This document shows positions 8,120 through 15,460 of a DNA stretch of 21,781 bases, piece by piece. The position numbers were made by a program, and so were the translations under genes. The notes beneath the pieces were generated by a model. The model was not told the origin of the DNA, ran no database searches, and was given only the letters and a program-made list of their open reading frames with translations. Source of the DNA: CAXDOZ01 sp963991145 (GTDB lineage: Bacteria; Bacteroidota; Bacteroidia; Chitinophagales; JABDMM01); assembly GCA_963991145.1 (NCBI GenBank), contig CAXDOZ010000035.1:1-21781 (forward strand). The letters run 5' to 3'. Position 1 is the stretch's first letter. The number at the start of each line of letters is the position of its first letter.

Positions 8120-8875
8120 CTAATAGTAATCTATGACCCTCGCTTTAAGTATAAAACCATTTTCAGCTTTCTCTTCAAAGGGTAGTTGTTGGCTAACCGG
8201 ATCTACTTTTTGGGTTTGAAGGAACCAAAGTTCTTTATAGACCAATCCTACGCCTTTTGCATATCGCTCCACAGAATAGGTCTTCTCTAGAAGGTTTTCT
8301 TCATCGGCTTGTAAAATCAGGCAGGTGCTGTCAAAACTTAGCATGCCAGTCGTGAAAGGGACATCCAATTCCTGCACAGCATACTCCCAGCCAAATAAGT
8401 ATTCAAAACCGCTGGGGTTAAGTGGATCATTGTATTGAGCATCTATATAGAGGTTCCCATTCCAGCTGCTGTTCATCTTGATCGGGAAAATAAACTTGAT
8501 GTATCTCAAGCCATCCTCATTCTTCTGAATATTGGTGGTGGTAAGTAATGCCGACCATGCTCGATCCACGTACCAGGGACCGGAGGTAGAATCCTTTCTA
8601 AGTCTCCAGATCCGGTGGTTTACCTGTCCGATATCATCCGTGAAGGTGTCTCCGATAACTTCCCTGATAAAATAAGAAATAGTATCAATTTGGACTCCTG
8701 GGTTTAGGAAACTGTATCGAATACTGTCAACCTGATATTCTACAGTGAAGCCGCTATCCAGAGGATAGTACTCGTATTTGAAGTCTGGAAAAAATGCAGG
8801 CTCGTTATCGCTACACGACATCAGGCCGAATAGGCCTAAAAAGAACAGTGCTATAAACGATAAACTTCTACTCAA
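8120..8875 (-). CDS. Lipoprotein of unknown function, TTG start overlapping mnmA
   Basis: 251 residues; I do not recognise the family. The start is TTG at 8873-8875, eight bases inside the end of mnmA; the only in-frame alternatives before an upstream stop are other rare codons, and no ATG precedes the lipobox except Met19, which is too late. Residues 2-20 are hydrophobic and lead to LMSC with Cys21 as lipidation site. The residues after it, SDNE, are acidic and resemble the lipoprotein export signal that sends Bacteroidota lipoproteins to the cell surface. The mature part is rich in aromatic residues and short beta segments (YPLDSGFTVEYQVDS, YFIREVIGDTF), suggesting a beta fold. It is sandwiched between mnmA and the secreted protease with an overlap and a one-base gap, so all three are probably co-transcribed. 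Confidence 0.8.
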   Translation of the reverse strand: MSRSLSFIALFFLGLFGLMSCSDNEPAFFPDFKYEYYPLDSGFTVEYQVDSIRYSFLNPGVQIDTISYFIREVIGDTFTDDIGQVNHRIWRLRKDSTSGPWYVDRAWSALLTTTNIQKNEDGLRYIKFIFPIKMNSSWNGNLYIDAQYNDPLNPSGFEYLFGWEYAVQELDVPFTTGMLSFDSTCLILQADEENLLEKTYSVERYAKGVGLVYKELWFLQTQKVDPVSQQLPFEEKAENGFILKARVIDYY

Positions 8876-9977
8876 GTCCAGGGATATTGTAATTCGACTT
8901 TATAATTCCTCCACCAAGAACATCATTTCCTTCATAGAAGACGGCAGATTGACCGGGAGCGATGGCTGATACTTTGCGACTAAACTCAGCTTTTACCCTG
9001 TCGCCGACATTTGAAATGCTTGCAATCTCACCCGGATGCTTATATCGCACTTTCGTTAGGAAATCACCTTCGGGGATGCCTGCATACTTTTGACTATTGA
9101 TCTGAGAAACCCACATTCCATCTCGATCCAGCTCATCGGCAGGTCCAAGCACAACCGTATTTGAATCTGGATGGATCTCAGTTACATACATGGGTTCACC
9201 TGTGGCAATGCCCAATCCTTTTCTCTGACCTATTGTAAAGAATGGGTAGCCAATATGCTCCCCAAGAATTTTTCCTGAGCTATCTACAAAGGTTCCTCCA
9301 GCCACCTTCTCTTCAAGACCTTCTACTCTCCTTCTTAGGAAACCTCTATAATCGTTATCGGGTACGAAACAGATCTCATAACTCTCTGGCTTTTTCGAGA
9401 GCTCATGATATCCCATTTCTCTTGCCATTTCCTTGATCCTGGGTTTTTCAAATCCACCAACCGGGAACATGGTTCTTGAGAGACAGTCCTGAGAAACGCC
9501 CCAAAGGACATAGCTTTGATCTTTATTGAGGTCGTGCCCTCTTGAGATCACATATCGTCCATTTTCTTCACGCACCTGAGCATAATGACCAGTAGCTATG
9601 AATTCACAATCCATTGCGTCTGCTCTTTTTAGAAGAGCTTCCCATTTAATGTGAGTGTTGCAAAGAACACAAGGATTAGGTGTGCGGCCGGCAATATACT
9701 CTTCCACAAAGTTGTCGATCACATAGTCGCCAAACTCATCACGGATATCGATGATAATGTGCGTAAATCCGAAATCCACTGCTACCTGCCGAGCATCATT
9801 GATCGAATCCAAACTGCAACATCCGGTCTCCTTTTTAGAGCTTCCTGAGCTGGCATAATCCCATGTCTTCATGGTGATACCAACAACCTCATAACCCTGT
9901 TCATGGAGGAGAATAGCAGTTACTGTGCTATCAATTCCACCACTCATGGCTACCAATACTCTTCCCTTCTTACTCAT
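8868..9977 (-). CDS. mnmA: tRNA-specific 2-thiouridylase MnmA
   Basis: 369 residues, normal for MnmA. It thiolates U34 of Lys, Glu and Gln tRNAs using ATP and a persulfide donor. Visible motifs: the PP-loop SGGIDST at 12-18, which activates the uridine; Cys106 in NPCVLCN, the sulfur-carrying residue; Cys203 in YEICFVPD, the second catalytic cysteine; and IATGHYAQ at 127-134. The C-terminal beta-barrel region begins after GQRKGLG. An extra CC pair (residues 53-54, TGCCSLDS) lies in an insertion after the PP-loop domain, as in other Bacteroidota MnmA proteins. A good promoter element ends five bases before its ATG. Its 3' end overlaps the lipoprotein gene, so a housekeeping tRNA gene heads an operon of exported proteins. 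Confidence 0.96.
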   Translation of the reverse strand: MSKKGRVLVAMSGGIDSTVTAILLHEQGYEVVGITMKTWDYASSGSSKKETGCCSLDSINDARQVAVDFGFTHIIIDIRDEFGDYVIDNFVEEYIAGRTPNPCVLCNTHIKWEALLKRADAMDCEFIATGHYAQVREENGRYVISRGHDLNKDQSYVLWGVSQDCLSRTMFPVGGFEKPRIKEMAREMGYHELSKKPESYEICFVPDNDYRGFLRRRVEGLEEKVAGGTFVDSSGKILGEHIGYPFFTIGQRKGLGIATGEPMYVTEIHPDSNTVVLGPADELDRDGMWVSQINSQKYAGIPEGDFLTKVRYKHPGEIASISNVGDRVKAEFSRKVSAIAPGQSAVFYEGNDVLGGGIIKSNYNIPGLE

Positions 9978-9982
9978 TGCTG

Positions 9983-9990
9983 CAAAGATA
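9983..9990 (-). promoter_or_regulatory. Bacteroidota -7 promoter element before mnmA
   Basis: On the minus strand the octamer TATCTTTG matches the Bacteroidota consensus TAnnTTTG exactly and ends five bases before the mnmA ATG. No clear -33 TTG is seen 19 to 21 bases upstream. With initiation about five to seven bases after the element, the mRNA would be leaderless or nearly so. Confidence 0.5.
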
Positions 9991-10089
9991 AGCTGTTTTC
10001 AATCTGTAAAATCTACCACCAAATCTGATTGTCTGATTTGATCGACAGCTAAGGAAACACCTAATAAGTGCTGAAAGTTTCTTCGGATT

Positions 10090-10710
10090 CTACTTATCGA
10101 CATCGCCAATGTATGGCATGCGCTTATGGCTATTGGAATGGTAGTAAGTATCTGGTCCGGCAACCGAAATACTATTGAGCTCCGAATGCTCGAATGCTCC
10201 ATGATCCAGTATGAAATTAGGATCAGCGATGACCTCTTTTACAGCTCCAATTACAAGCAATGTTCCGTTCATTTCGAGAGGAATGATCTTGTATAGTTCC
10301 AAACCAAATTTGACCGGACTTTCCAAAACGTAGGGAGCATTGATCAAATCAGTGTAGGATTCAGTCAGGCCGACTGATTCAAACTCGGATATTTCTGCGG
10401 GATACTTGCCAGAGGTTTGATGGGCCTGGTTCAAGAGTTTTGATGGAACACTATTGATCGTAAAGAACCCGGTAGATCTAATATTTGAAAGCGTGTCGCG
10501 CTTTACCGTTTCCGGACGGTTTACAAAGGAGAAATATGGTGGATTACTTCCAAGGTGATTCACCGATGAGAAAACACCAAGGTTGCTGATTCCTTTTTCA
10601 TCCTTAGTTCCAATCAGATGCACAGATTTTGGTCCAGCCAAAGACTGAAAGAACTGCACTCTGAAACGAGTATCGAAGGACTCAAAATCCTGCAGGTGGA
10701 ATTGTCTCAT
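10090..10710 (-). CDS. Flavin reductase-like protein (FMN-binding split barrel)
   Basis: 206 residues, cytosolic. The segment from about 15 to 170 matches the flavin-reductase-like split-barrel domain: a start with FQSLAGPKSVHLIGT, then GISNLGVFSSVNHLGSNP followed by PPYFSFVNRPE, where FMN and the dimer partner bind in relatives, and a GLELYKIIPLE strand. These proteins bind FMN; some reduce free flavin with NAD(P)H, others are electron carriers or of unknown reaction. The gene overlaps the SDR gene by four bases (ATGA), so it is the third member of the folE operon. That context suggests a flavin- or pterin-linked reduction, which is inference. No family-specific substrate residue can be named. 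Confidence 0.85.
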   Translation of the reverse strand: MRQFHLQDFESFDTRFRVQFFQSLAGPKSVHLIGTKDEKGISNLGVFSSVNHLGSNPPYFSFVNRPETVKRDTLSNIRSTGFFTINSVPSKLLNQAHQTSGKYPAEISEFESVGLTESYTDLINAPYVLESPVKFGLELYKIIPLEMNGTLLVIGAVKEVIADPNFILDHGAFEHSELNSISVAGPDTYYHSNSHKRMPYIGDVDK

Positions 10711-11411
10711 AGGCTTCGCACTGAGCTCATTCCTCCATCTACACCAAAAATCTGTCCGGTAACAAATGCACTTTCATCAGAAATCAAAAAACTAACAAGA
10801 CTGGCAATCTCATCTGACTGACCAATTCTTTTTAGAGGATGTCGGTTTACTGAAGCTTCTCTCTTCTCATCTGAAGAGAGTAGGTTTCCTGCTAATGGTG
10901 TTTCGGTTAAGGAAGGAGCAATTGCATTAACACGGATCTTAGGGGCGAGCTCAGCAGCTAGGGTTTTAGTCAAACCCTCTACTGCGCCTTTTGCCATGGC
11001 CACAGAACTATGAAAACTCATTCCCGTTTGTACTGCTACTGTACTAAAAAAGACGATAGAACCCGATTCAGATTTTCTCAACTTAGGGTAGACCGCTTTC
11101 ACAGTTTTCAGTGCTCCAACTGCATTGAGTTTAAAGTCTTCAAGTAGAACTTCTTCTTTCAGACTTCTAAATGGTTTCAGGTTTATTGAGCCCGGGCAAT
11201 AGATTATTGAGTCTAGCTCTTCAGGTAGGAAGCTTGTGTCCAATTCATTTTGCAAAACATCAAACTCCTGAAAAGGTAAATTAAGGGACGAAAGTTCTTC
11301 GGACTGGGTGCGAGATGCAGTAAATACTTCGTGGCCTTTCGATGCCAATAGTTTTGCAGAAGCAAGGCCTATTCCAGAACTTGCTCCAATAATTAGAACC
11401 TTCTTGTTCAT
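10707..11411 (-). CDS. Short-chain dehydrogenase/reductase protein lacking the catalytic Tyr
   Basis: 234 residues, a normal classical SDR length. The cofactor motif GASSGIG is intact at 9-15, suggesting NADP(H) or NAD(H) binding, and Asn96 and Ser123 (FFST) are in the usual places. Lys141 is present in the active-site helix (AMAKGAVEGL), but the residue four before it, normally tyrosine in YxxxK, is Val137. I checked the codon: GTG, between TCT and GCC. The late motif VNAIAPSLTETPLA (161-174) and the C-terminal FGVDGG (222-227) are normal. The protein therefore looks well folded but cannot use the standard Tyr acid-base mechanism. The ATG overlaps the folE stop by one base (TAATG). A pteridine-related role is possible from context only. 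Confidence 0.88.
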   Translation of the reverse strand: MNKKVLIIGASSGIGLASAKLLASKGHEVFTASRTQSEELSSLNLPFQEFDVLQNELDTSFLPEELDSIIYCPGSINLKPFRSLKEEVLLEDFKLNAVGALKTVKAVYPKLRKSESGSIVFFSTVAVQTGMSFHSSVAMAKGAVEGLTKTLAAELAPKIRVNAIAPSLTETPLAGNLLSSDEKREASVNRHPLKRIGQSDEIASLVSFLISDESAFVTGQIFGVDGGMSSVRSL

Positions 11412-12085
11412 TAGATCTTCATTCCAATAACCTGAAGGAATTCTGCTTTAGTAGCATCTTCTTTGAACTTTCCGCTAAAGTGGCTGGTGACAGTACTGCT
11501 ACTCGTATCTTCCACTCCTCTTGAGCTCACGCAAAGGTGAACGGCATCTATGAAAACTGCCACGTCATCAGTCCCTAGAATTTCTTTCAAATCATTAGCA
11601 ATCTGCACTGTGAGTCTCTCCTGTACCTGAGGTCTCTTTGCATAATACTGTACAATTCTGTTCAGCTTTGAAAGGCCGATTACTCTTCCATTTGAAATGT
11701 AAGCGACGTGCGCTTTACCAATGATCGGCACGAAATGGTGCTCACAATTTGAATAGAATGTGATGTTCTTTTCAACAAGCATTTCATTATACTGGTACTT
11801 GTTGTCGAATAACTTGATATCGGGACGGTTTTTAGGATCTAGTCCTGAGAAGATCTCTTTGACATACATTTTTGCCACTCGCTGAGGAGTTCCTTTAAGA
11901 CTATCGTCAGATAGGTCTAAACCAAGAATGTTCATGATCTTTTCAAAATGATCTGCGATCAACTCCATCTTCAAATCGTCATCCAGCTCAAATGCATCTT
12001 CTCGTAATGGAGTATCAATTGATGTCATTAAATGCTGGTCTCCTAATAGCTCGTGATCGAGTGCTGTTGTTCCGTTTACTTTCAT
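11411..12085 (-). CDS. folE: GTP cyclohydrolase I
   Basis: 224 residues, normal for FolE with a short acidic N-terminal extension (residues 1-40). It converts GTP to 7,8-dihydroneopterin triphosphate, the entry to folate, and also to other pterins. The zinc ligands are visible: Cys114 in SNCEHHFVP, His117 next to it, and Cys185 in LCVSSRG; His183 (AVHLC) is the catalytic histidine position. GTPQRVAKMY at 65-74 and SKLNRIVQYYAKRPQVQERLT around 139-159 are also characteristic. The start at 12083-12085 gives the full frame; a second Met at 20 is possible. It heads the folE-SDR-flavin reductase operon with a one-base overlap to the SDR gene, and is divergent from the DUF2256 gene 66 bases away. 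Confidence 0.95.
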   Translation of the reverse strand: MKVNGTTALDHELLGDQHLMTSIDTPLREDAFELDDDLKMELIADHFEKIMNILGLDLSDDSLKGTPQRVAKMYVKEIFSGLDPKNRPDIKLFDNKYQYNEMLVEKNITFYSNCEHHFVPIIGKAHVAYISNGRVIGLSKLNRIVQYYAKRPQVQERLTVQIANDLKEILGTDDVAVFIDAVHLCVSSRGVEDTSSSTVTSHFSGKFKEDATKAEFLQVIGMKI

Positions 12086-12151
12086 GTGTTTGTTTATCAG
12101 ATAGTAACATGTACCGAACAGCCAGATGCAATTTTTTGTTTTGAGAATGGT

Positions 12152-12313
12152 ATGCGAGGAGTAAGAAAAGAGAATCTTCCTGAAAAAATCTGCCCAGTCT
12201 GTTTACGGCCTTTTGTTTGGCGAAAGAAATGGGAAAAAAACTGGGAAAAAGTGAAGTATTGCAGTGAGGCTTGCAGGACAAAAAAAAGGCGACCCCAAAC
12301 TGGATCGCCTTAA
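12152..12313 (+). CDS. DUF2256 small zinc-ribbon protein
   Basis: 53 residues. The open frame extends upstream to 12053, but that part overlaps the folE start region and has no family resemblance, so the ATG at 12152 (MRGVRKENLPEKICPVC) is the start. Four cysteines form a likely zinc site: CPVC at 14-17 and Cys37 and Cys41 in YCSEAC. The core RPFVWRKKWEKNWEKVKYC is the DUF2256 signature. The biochemical function is not known to me. From memory, DUF2256 genes are often found near cryptochrome/photolyase genes; none is in this window, but the neighbouring pterin and flavin genes fit such a setting. Its last codons form one arm of the hairpin that terminates the opposing lipoprotein gene. Confidence 0.85.
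   Translation: MRGVRKENLPEKICPVCLRPFVWRKKWEKNWEKVKYCSEACRTKKRRPQTGSP
12280..12311 (-). terminator. Terminator of the 47-residue lipoprotein gene, inside the DUF2256 3' end
   Basis: On the minus strand AAGGCGA with GG and CC inner pairs, one bulged base and TCGCCTT form a GC-rich hairpin, followed by a run of eight T. It lies 23 bases past the stop of the small lipoprotein gene. On the plus strand there is no T-run, so it acts chiefly on the minus transcript, which must run antisense into DUF2256. Confidence 0.7.
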
Positions 12314-12333
12314 CTATCTTAACCTAAACCGGC

Positions 12334-12477
12334 TTAGCGGATGGATGTCTTCTGAATCAATTTAGAAGGGGCATTTTTATAGGTAGGACAAGTTTCTCTA
12401 TGACAAGAACTCATCATAACTACAATCATTCCGCACATCATTGCCGCTGTTAATATTTTCCTCATGCCTCTTTTCAT
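12334..12477 (-). CDS. Very small lipoprotein, 47 residues
   Basis: A complete short gene read from ATG at 12475-12477 to TAA at 12334-12336. The product begins MKRGMRKILTAAMMCGMIVV and reaches a lipobox MMSSC with Cys25, followed by HRETCPTYKNAPSKL and ending KTSIR. A basic n-region, hydrophobic core and lipobox make a clean type II signal peptide; the mature peptide would be only 23 residues, with one further Cys (Cys30) that could form a disulfide. A second start at Met5 would also work. The reading frame is backed by a -7 promoter element 43 bases upstream and a terminator downstream. I do not know a family for it. It could act as a surface or periplasmic peptide or be an unannotated envelope-stress product; neither is shown. 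Confidence 0.72.
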   Translation of the reverse strand: MKRGMRKILTAAMMCGMIVVMMSSCHRETCPTYKNAPSKLIQKTSIR

Positions 12478-12520
12478 TGCGATTGGTTTTAAGGATTAAT
12501 TTCGTTCCTTGTAATAAACG

Positions 12521-12528
12521 CAAAATTA
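12521..12528 (-). promoter_or_regulatory. Bacteroidota -7 element for the small lipoprotein gene
   Basis: The minus strand reads TAATTTTG, an exact TAnnTTTG match, 43 bases before the ATG. No convincing -33 TTG lies at the right distance. It sits between the small lipoprotein gene and the divergent mpl gene. Confidence 0.4.
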
Positions 12529-12554
12529 TCATAAAAAGTATCATTCCATAATCC

Positions 12555-13928
12555 ATGCGAATCCACTTTATAGCTATTGGTGGCTCTATTATGCACAGTC
12601 TTGCAATAGCGCTTAAACAGTTGGGAAACGAGGTTTCTGGCTCAGATGACCAGATCTACGGAGTTAGTCGGGATCGCCTGGAAGCGAATGGCCTCTTGCC
12701 CGACAAACCGGGATTTTTTAAGTACCGAATTACTGAGGATATAGACACGATCATCCTCGGGATGCATGCAAAAGAGGATAATCCTGAATTACTTCGAGCG
12801 CAAGAACTGGGTATTCGAATAATGTCCTTCCCTGAGTTCATCTACGAACATGCGAAAGATAAACAGCGGGTTGTGATCGCAGGAAGCCATGGTAAGACCA
12901 CGATCACTTCCATGATCATGCATGTTCTCAAATATTGGGATGCTGAATTTGATTACCTCGTTGGAGCTCAGTTAAAGGGCTTTGATACAAATGTAAAACT
13001 CACCGATACGGCTCCAGTAATGATCATTGAAGGAGATGAGTATCTCTCTTCCCGATTGCATCCTGTATCTAAGTTTCTTTATTACAAACCTAATATTGCT
13101 CTGATCTCAGGAATTGCATGGGATCACTTTAATGTTTTTCCAGAGTATAAAGGATATGTTGGTCAGTTTAAATCTTTCATTGATTCAATAGAGCATAATG
13201 GATCTCTCATCTATAATACCGAGGATAAGGAAGTACGAAGATTAGCCACCATGAGTGAGACTACGATCAATAAGTTTCCTTACCATACTCCTGGTTATCA
13301 GATCGAGAATCATAAGACCTTTATTAATAAAGAGCACAGAAAATTCCCTGTAAAGATCTTTGGAGCTCATAATCTCCAGAATCTTCAGGGTGCAAGAATT
13401 GTTTGTAACGAACTTGGAATCACTGATGAGGACTTCTATAAAGCAATTAGTGATTTTGAAGGTGCCAACAGACGATTAGAGACACTTAAGGAAAGCAGCG
13501 TAAGTGCAGTATTTAATGACTTTGCCCATGCACCTTCTAAAGTTAGAGCAACTGCTGAGGCTGTGAAGGAGCAGTATCCAGACAGAAAGCTCGTTGGGGT
13601 TGTTGAACTGCATACCTACAGTAGTTTGAATAAAGAGTTTCTCGATCAGTATAAAGGTGCTCTTGACAGTGTTGACCTTCCTATTGTCTATTTCAATCCG
13701 GAAACATTGAAGGCAAAGGGTCTTCCCAGACTTACCATAAAAGGGATCATAAAAGCATTTGCTAATGATAATTTGGAGGTCTATTCTGAAAGTGAAAAGC
13801 TTGTAGAAAGGATTCTAGATTTTGACATGCGAAATGCAAATCTCCTTCTAATGACCTCAGGAAATTTTGATGGGGTTAATTTTAAAGAACTCGCCGATAA
13901 GGTGATTTATCAAACTCTCGAAAAGTAA
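12555..13928 (+). CDS. mpl: UDP-N-acetylmuramate:L-alanyl-gamma-D-glutamyl-meso-diaminopimelate ligase
   Basis: 457 residues, the length of Mpl. It joins the recycled murein tripeptide to UDP-MurNAc in the cytosol, using ATP, as part of peptidoglycan recycling. The opening MRIHFIAIGGSIMHSLA is the Mpl version of the Mur ligase N-terminal domain (residues 1-100). The ATP P-loop is GSHGKTT at 110-116; IEGDEYLSSRL lies in the central domain and GIAWDHFNVFP is the Mur-family His motif. AHAPSKVRATAEAV marks the C-terminal domain; FNDFAHAPSKV replaces the DYAHxP motif of biosynthetic Mur ligases, as in Mpl. Presence of meso-Dap in the wall is implied. The exonuclease gene follows after two bases. 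Confidence 0.94.
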   Translation: MRIHFIAIGGSIMHSLAIALKQLGNEVSGSDDQIYGVSRDRLEANGLLPDKPGFFKYRITEDIDTIILGMHAKEDNPELLRAQELGIRIMSFPEFIYEHAKDKQRVVIAGSHGKTTITSMIMHVLKYWDAEFDYLVGAQLKGFDTNVKLTDTAPVMIIEGDEYLSSRLHPVSKFLYYKPNIALISGIAWDHFNVFPEYKGYVGQFKSFIDSIEHNGSLIYNTEDKEVRRLATMSETTINKFPYHTPGYQIENHKTFINKEHRKFPVKIFGAHNLQNLQGARIVCNELGITDEDFYKAISDFEGANRRLETLKESSVSAVFNDFAHAPSKVRATAEAVKEQYPDRKLVGVVELHTYSSLNKEFLDQYKGALDSVDLPIVYFNPETLKAKGLPRLTIKGIIKAFANDNLEVYSESEKLVERILDFDMRNANLLLMTSGNFDGVNFKELADKVIYQTLEK

Positions 13929-13930
13929 TT

Positions 13931-14695
13931 ATGGCCATTAAGTTAAGCAGGCCTTTGGCGGTCTTCGATCTTGAGACCACCGGAACAAATCTGGCATCTG
14001 ATAGGATTATTGAGATCAGTGTATTGAAGATCTCGCCGGATGGATCCAAAGAGGAGTATACAAAAAGAGTAAACCCTGGGATGCCAATTCCTCCCGCCAG
14101 TACCGGAGTTCATGGGATTACAGATAATGATATAGCTGAGGCTCCCAGTTTTAAAGATCTGGCCAAGGAACTCTTTGATTTTATCGATTCTTGCGATCTG
14201 GCTGGTTACAACAGTGATAGGTTTGACGTTCCTATTCTAGTGGAAGAATTCTTGAGATGCGAGATTTTCTTCGACTTAGATTCAAGGCGACTAGTGGACG
14301 TTCAAAGGATCTTCCATTTGATGGAAAAAAGAACTCTTTCCGCGGCTTACAAATTCTATTGTGATAAGGATCTGGAAAATGCTCATAGTGCATTTGCAGA
14401 TGCATCTGCTACTTATGAGATCCTTGAAGCTCAAATTGACAGGTACGATGAAATTGAAAATGATGTAGACTTCCTGGCTAAGTTTACTACTGATGAAGAT
14501 TTTATAGATACTGCCAGAAGATTGAAAAGAGTTGAAGGGAAGGCTGTTTTCAATTTTGGGAAGTACAAAGATCAAACTGTAGAAGCGGTACTTGAGAAAG
14601 ACCCTGGATATTACGGCTGGATAATGAACAGCGCCTTCCCTCTTCACACCAAACAAAAGTTAAAGGAAATTAAACTCTCGATGTCCTTTAATTAA
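13931..14695 (+). CDS. DEDDh 3'-5' exonuclease (DnaQ-like) with C-terminal DUF3820-like domain
   Basis: 254 residues. The exonuclease domain (about 8-168) has the four acidic residues and histidine of the DEDDh group: Asp13 and Glu15 in FDLETTG, Asp99 in RFDVPIL, His152 and Asp157 in HSAFADA. It would digest DNA or RNA from the 3' end using two metal ions. The C-terminal part, FNFGKYKDQTVEAVLEKDP to about 250, resembles the small DUF3820/QSregVF_b domain often fused to such exonucleases in Bacteroidota. It is not a replicative epsilon subunit by obvious clamp-binding motif. It lies two bases after mpl and 36 bases before the glycosyltransferase gene on the same strand, most likely one transcript without functional link. 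The exact substrate is unknown. Confidence 0.88.
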   Translation: MAIKLSRPLAVFDLETTGTNLASDRIIEISVLKISPDGSKEEYTKRVNPGMPIPPASTGVHGITDNDIAEAPSFKDLAKELFDFIDSCDLAGYNSDRFDVPILVEEFLRCEIFFDLDSRRLVDVQRIFHLMEKRTLSAAYKFYCDKDLENAHSAFADASATYEILEAQIDRYDEIENDVDFLAKFTTDEDFIDTARRLKRVEGKAVFNFGKYKDQTVEAVLEKDPGYYGWIMNSAFPLHTKQKLKEIKLSMSFN

Positions 14696-14731
14696 GCTTT
14701 TTATATTTTCGACGCGTCTATAGATTTTCCA

Positions 14732-15460
14732 GTGAGCGATAGCCTAGTCATTATTCCAACTTACAATGAGAAGGAAAACGTTGAGCGAATGATTCGCAAA
14801 GTGTTTTCACTTTCTCCAAGCTTTCATATTCTGATTGTGGATGATGGTAGTCCGGATGGGACGGCAGATATCGTAAAAAGACTTCAGGAAGAATTTAATG
14901 GCTTATACATCGAAGAAAGAGCTGGAAAGCAAGGCCTTGGGACAGCTTACATTCATGGCTTCAATTGGGCATTAAAGAAAGACTACGAATACATTTTCGA
15001 GATGGATTGTGACTTTTCTCATAACCCTGAAGACCTTCCCGGATTAAGAGAGGCTTGTGTTAATGGAGCTGACCTTTCTATTGGAAGTAGGTATGTAAAA
15101 GGTGGAGGGATTAAAAACTGGCCCTGGAACAGAGTTTTCATCTCATATTTTGCCAGTATATATGTTCGATTTCTTACCTGGATAGGTGTACGTGATACTA
15201 CGGCTGGTTTTGTTTGCTTCAAAAGGATTGTACTAGAGACTATCGACTTTAACAAAATCCATTTCATTGGTTATGCTTTTCAAATTGAAATGAAGTTTGC
15301 TGCAAGAACACTCGGTTTCAAAATTGTTGAAGTTCCAATTCTATTTATTGATCGTCTAGAAGGTCAATCAAAGATGAGTAAGGGAATAATAAAAGAGGCA
15401 GTTTTTGGAGTACTTCAGATGAAGTGGTATTCTCTATTCAATAGCTATAGAAAGGCTTAG
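14732..15460 (+). CDS. Polyprenol monophosphomannose synthase-like GT2 glycosyltransferase
   Basis: 242 residues, the size of single-domain DPM1/Ppm1-type enzymes. It starts with GTG at 14732; no in-frame ATG gives the conserved beginning SLVIIPTYNEKENVERMI. GT-A fold motifs: VDDGSPDGT at 36-44 (nucleotide binding) and MDCDFSHNPEDLP at 91-103, where Asp92 and Asp94 bind the metal and sugar nucleotide. Further conserved parts are IGSRYVKGG at 117-125, RDTTAGFVCFKR at 154-165 and EGQSKMS at 210-216. The predicted reaction is transfer of mannose (or another sugar) from a nucleotide sugar to polyprenyl phosphate at the inner face of the membrane. There is no membrane anchor, so it should be peripheral. 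In Bacteroidota the product could feed protein O-glycosylation or envelope glycans; that use is inference. Confidence 0.9.
   Translation: MSDSLVIIPTYNEKENVERMIRKVFSLSPSFHILIVDDGSPDGTADIVKRLQEEFNGLYIEERAGKQGLGTAYIHGFNWALKKDYEYIFEMDCDFSHNPEDLPGLREACVNGADLSIGSRYVKGGGIKNWPWNRVFISYFASIYVRFLTWIGVRDTTAGFVCFKRIVLETIDFNKIHFIGYAFQIEMKFAARTLGFKIVEVPILFIDRLEGQSKMSKGIIKEAVFGVLQMKWYSLFNSYRKA

Noticed and set aside
10020..10089. Weak hairpin (GAAAC/GTTTC arms) after the flavin reductase gene
   Set aside because: Long loop, a bulge and no T-run on the minus strand; not a credible terminator.
12053..12151. Upstream extension of the DUF2256 frame
   Set aside because: Overlaps the start of folE on the other strand and lacks resemblance to the family; the ATG at 12152 gives the normal short protein.
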